A DNA stretch of 19,820 nucleotides from WHSM01 sp050701635 (GTDB lineage Bacteria > Actinomycetota > Actinomycetes > Mycobacteriales > Micromonosporaceae). Each line of letters starts with the position of its first letter. The first letter of the stretch is position 1. Of the stretch, positions 1 to 19,820 are shown one piece after another. The position numbers and the translations under genes are program-made. The notes under the pieces are model-generated. The model was given only the letters and a program-made list of their open reading frames with translations. It made no database searches and was not told the DNA's origin. The stretch spans positions 1-19,820 of the forward strand of contig JBOGDF010000064.1 of the NCBI GenBank assembly GCA_050701635.1. The letters are read 5' to 3'.

Positions 1-18945
<18,945 letters not shown>

Positions 18946-18999
18946 GCCGCGTTTCGCTCGCATCAGTGAACCCGGCCCGCTCCGCAGCCGTGGTGAGTA

Positions 19000-19018
19000 C
19001 GCGGTCACGCGCACCGCG
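19000..19018 (+). promoter_or_regulatory. Small hairpin next to the downstream ribosome binding site
   Basis: A 6-bp inverted repeat, cgcggt (19000-19005) and accgcg (19013-19018), encloses a 7-nt loop. Its last base is the first base of the Shine-Dalgarno sequence. In GC-rich DNA such a stem can arise by chance. A role in tuning translation is possible but unproven. Confidence 0.25.
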
Positions 19019-19027
19019 GAGGGAGGA
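19018..19027 (+). promoter_or_regulatory. Strong ribosome binding site for the downstream gene
   Basis: ggagggagga contains two overlapping GGAGG cores. The first (19018-19022) ends 7 nt before GTG 19030, which is ideal spacing. This decides the GTG start over the in-frame ATG at 19063. Confidence 0.85.
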
Positions 19028-19029
19028 TT

Positions 19030-19820
19030 GTGGACACGAGTTCCGGCGGGGCGGCTCACTCTATGGATCCGGCGCCAACACCGCTCAACGCCGACACTGC
19101 CGCCCTGCTCGACCCCGCCCGGTGGTCCCGTGTCACCGGGCGGGGGGATCCAAGCGCAGCGGCCCCACTGGGTGGTCAGCCCGTCGCGTCGCCACGGGTG
19201 GCGCGACCGGGTGCGTGGATCACGGACACGGGATGGGGCGACGGCGACCGCGCCACGCTGCGTCAGGTGCTCAACGGCCGCTACGACGTCTTCGCCCGGG
19301 TGGTCACCCGTACCCTGGCTGAGGAGCCTGGACTGCGGGCGACCGGGAGCCCGGCGGAGCTGGTGCCGGAGCTGGTGGCGCTGTGCGCCTATCACGCGGG
19401 GGAGCGGGACCAGGTCAACAAGGTTCTGCGTACCGGCTCGGGGCTGGGCGCGGACGACCGGGCGACCATTCTGGCGCGGGGCGCGCTGCGCGGTCTGCGG
19501 CGGCTGCCGGCTATCCACGGTCCGGTGTTCGCCGCCGGTCACGACGCGGATGCCGTGGTCAGCGCGTACCGCGCCGGGGACGAGCTGGTCGAGCCGGCGT
19601 TCGTGGATGTCGACATCTCCGGCGGCCGGTCCCCGGAGGCCCCTGTCGAGTACGTGATCTGGTCGGTGAGCGCCCACCGGCTGGGCCGGTTCGGGGCGGG
19701 TGCGCCGGGCGGCGCGGTGTTCGTCCCTGGCAGCCGGTTCGCGGTGCTGGCGATAGACCCGCCGGACGGTGGCCGGGAGCCGCTGCGGGTGCTGCTGCGT
19801 GACCGGGCGGGCGCCCGGCC
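19030..19820 (+). CDS. Conserved-looking protein with a degenerate ADP-ribosyltransferase-like domain (3' partial)
   Basis: The frame is open from GTG 19030 to the right edge, giving 263 codons with no stop. A Pro/Ala-rich N-terminus of about 60 residues is followed by a helical part (TLRQVLNGRYDVFARVV, ELVALCAYHAGERDQVNKVLRTG) and then an order of motifs like the R-S-E class of ADP-ribosyltransferases: LRRLPAIHGPVFAAG (158-170), YRAGDELVEPAFVDVD (180-195), VEYVIWSVSAHRLG (206-219) and GGAVFVPGSRFAVLAID (227-243). The catalytic Arg after VF is Ala168, the Ser-Thr-Ser box is VDVD, and the Glu expected near 228 is Gly. So the fold may be kept while the enzyme is dead, or the domain is only ART-like. 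Further domains may lie beyond the edge. The gene probably works with the giant protein upstream, from spacing alone. It shows no immunity-protein signature that I recognise. Confidence 0.85.
   Translation, partial: MDTSSGGAAHSMDPAPTPLNADTAALLDPARWSRVTGRGDPSAAAPLGGQPVASPRVARPGAWITDTGWGDGDRATLRQVLNGRYDVFARVVTRTLAEEPGLRATGSPAELVPELVALCAYHAGERDQVNKVLRTGSGLGADDRATILARGALRGLRRLPAIHGPVFAAGHDADAVVSAYRAGDELVEPAFVDVDISGGRSPEAPVEYVIWSVSAHRLGRFGAGAPGGAVFVPGSRFAVLAIDPPDGGREPLRVLLRDRAGAR

Larger units (their letters stand above)
18946..19029 (+). other. Short intergenic spacer, no terminator seen
   Basis: The 84 bp between TAG 18945 and GTG 19030 hold no U-tract terminator and no clear -10/-35 pair. The frame of the downstream gene is closed by TGA at 18967 and at 18994. 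The short gap and shared strand suggest that both genes are co-transcribed. Confidence 0.6.

Noticed and set aside
19000..19018. Rho-independent terminator after the giant gene
   Set aside because: The stem is only 6 bp and is followed by the ribosome binding site, not a T-run.

Overview
The window is high-GC DNA with the codon-position GC bias typical of actinobacteria. A family such as Micromonosporaceae or Streptomycetaceae is plausible, but there is no RNA gene or core marker to fix it. Almost the whole window (1-18945) is one reading frame on the + strand, open at the left edge and ending at a TAG at 18943-18945. At least 6,314 codons are visible and the true N-terminus lies upstream. 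Residue numbers below count the codon at 1-3 as residue 1.

The giant protein reads as a modular polymorphic-toxin or effector-type protein. From left to right it holds: a Pro-rich linker; four copies of a beta-rich module (about 82-3650); a disordered linker; two more modules (about 4080-5640); a possible dead papain-like domain (about 5640-6560); an Ala/Pro linker; four more modules (about 6950-9980); a long helical-repeat region (about 9955-13260) with a recurring 'AARYASGxLxLD...LLxAH...LPDDV' unit; an Arg-rich RRYAD patch and a (PGQ)6 tract (13230-13755); two last modules (about 13770-15290); a basic, Pro-rich linker with fresh tandem duplications; and a C-terminal enzymatic part. That last part carries an OTU-type cysteine protease with a DGDC/NHYD signature, a papain-fold glutamine-deamidase-type toxin domain with a Cys/His/Asp triad, and a domain with amidoligase-like motifs (GLEIEL ... 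PEIVTDP ... VQYTVGVP), before a helical tail.

The protein is nearly free of cysteine: four in 6,314 residues, two of them the presumed catalytic ones. I infer an exported, stalk-like protein that displays or delivers several C-terminal activities. The OTU domain hints at a eukaryotic target. The secretion route cannot be judged because the N-terminus is outside the window.

After an 84-bp gap a second + strand gene starts at GTG 19030 with a strong ribosome binding site and runs off the right edge. Its visible 263 residues resemble an ADP-ribosyltransferase fold that lacks the usual catalytic Arg and Glu. The spacing suggests one transcription unit with the giant gene. No gene on the minus strand is credible: the long minus-strand frames are GC-bias shadows of the giant gene.
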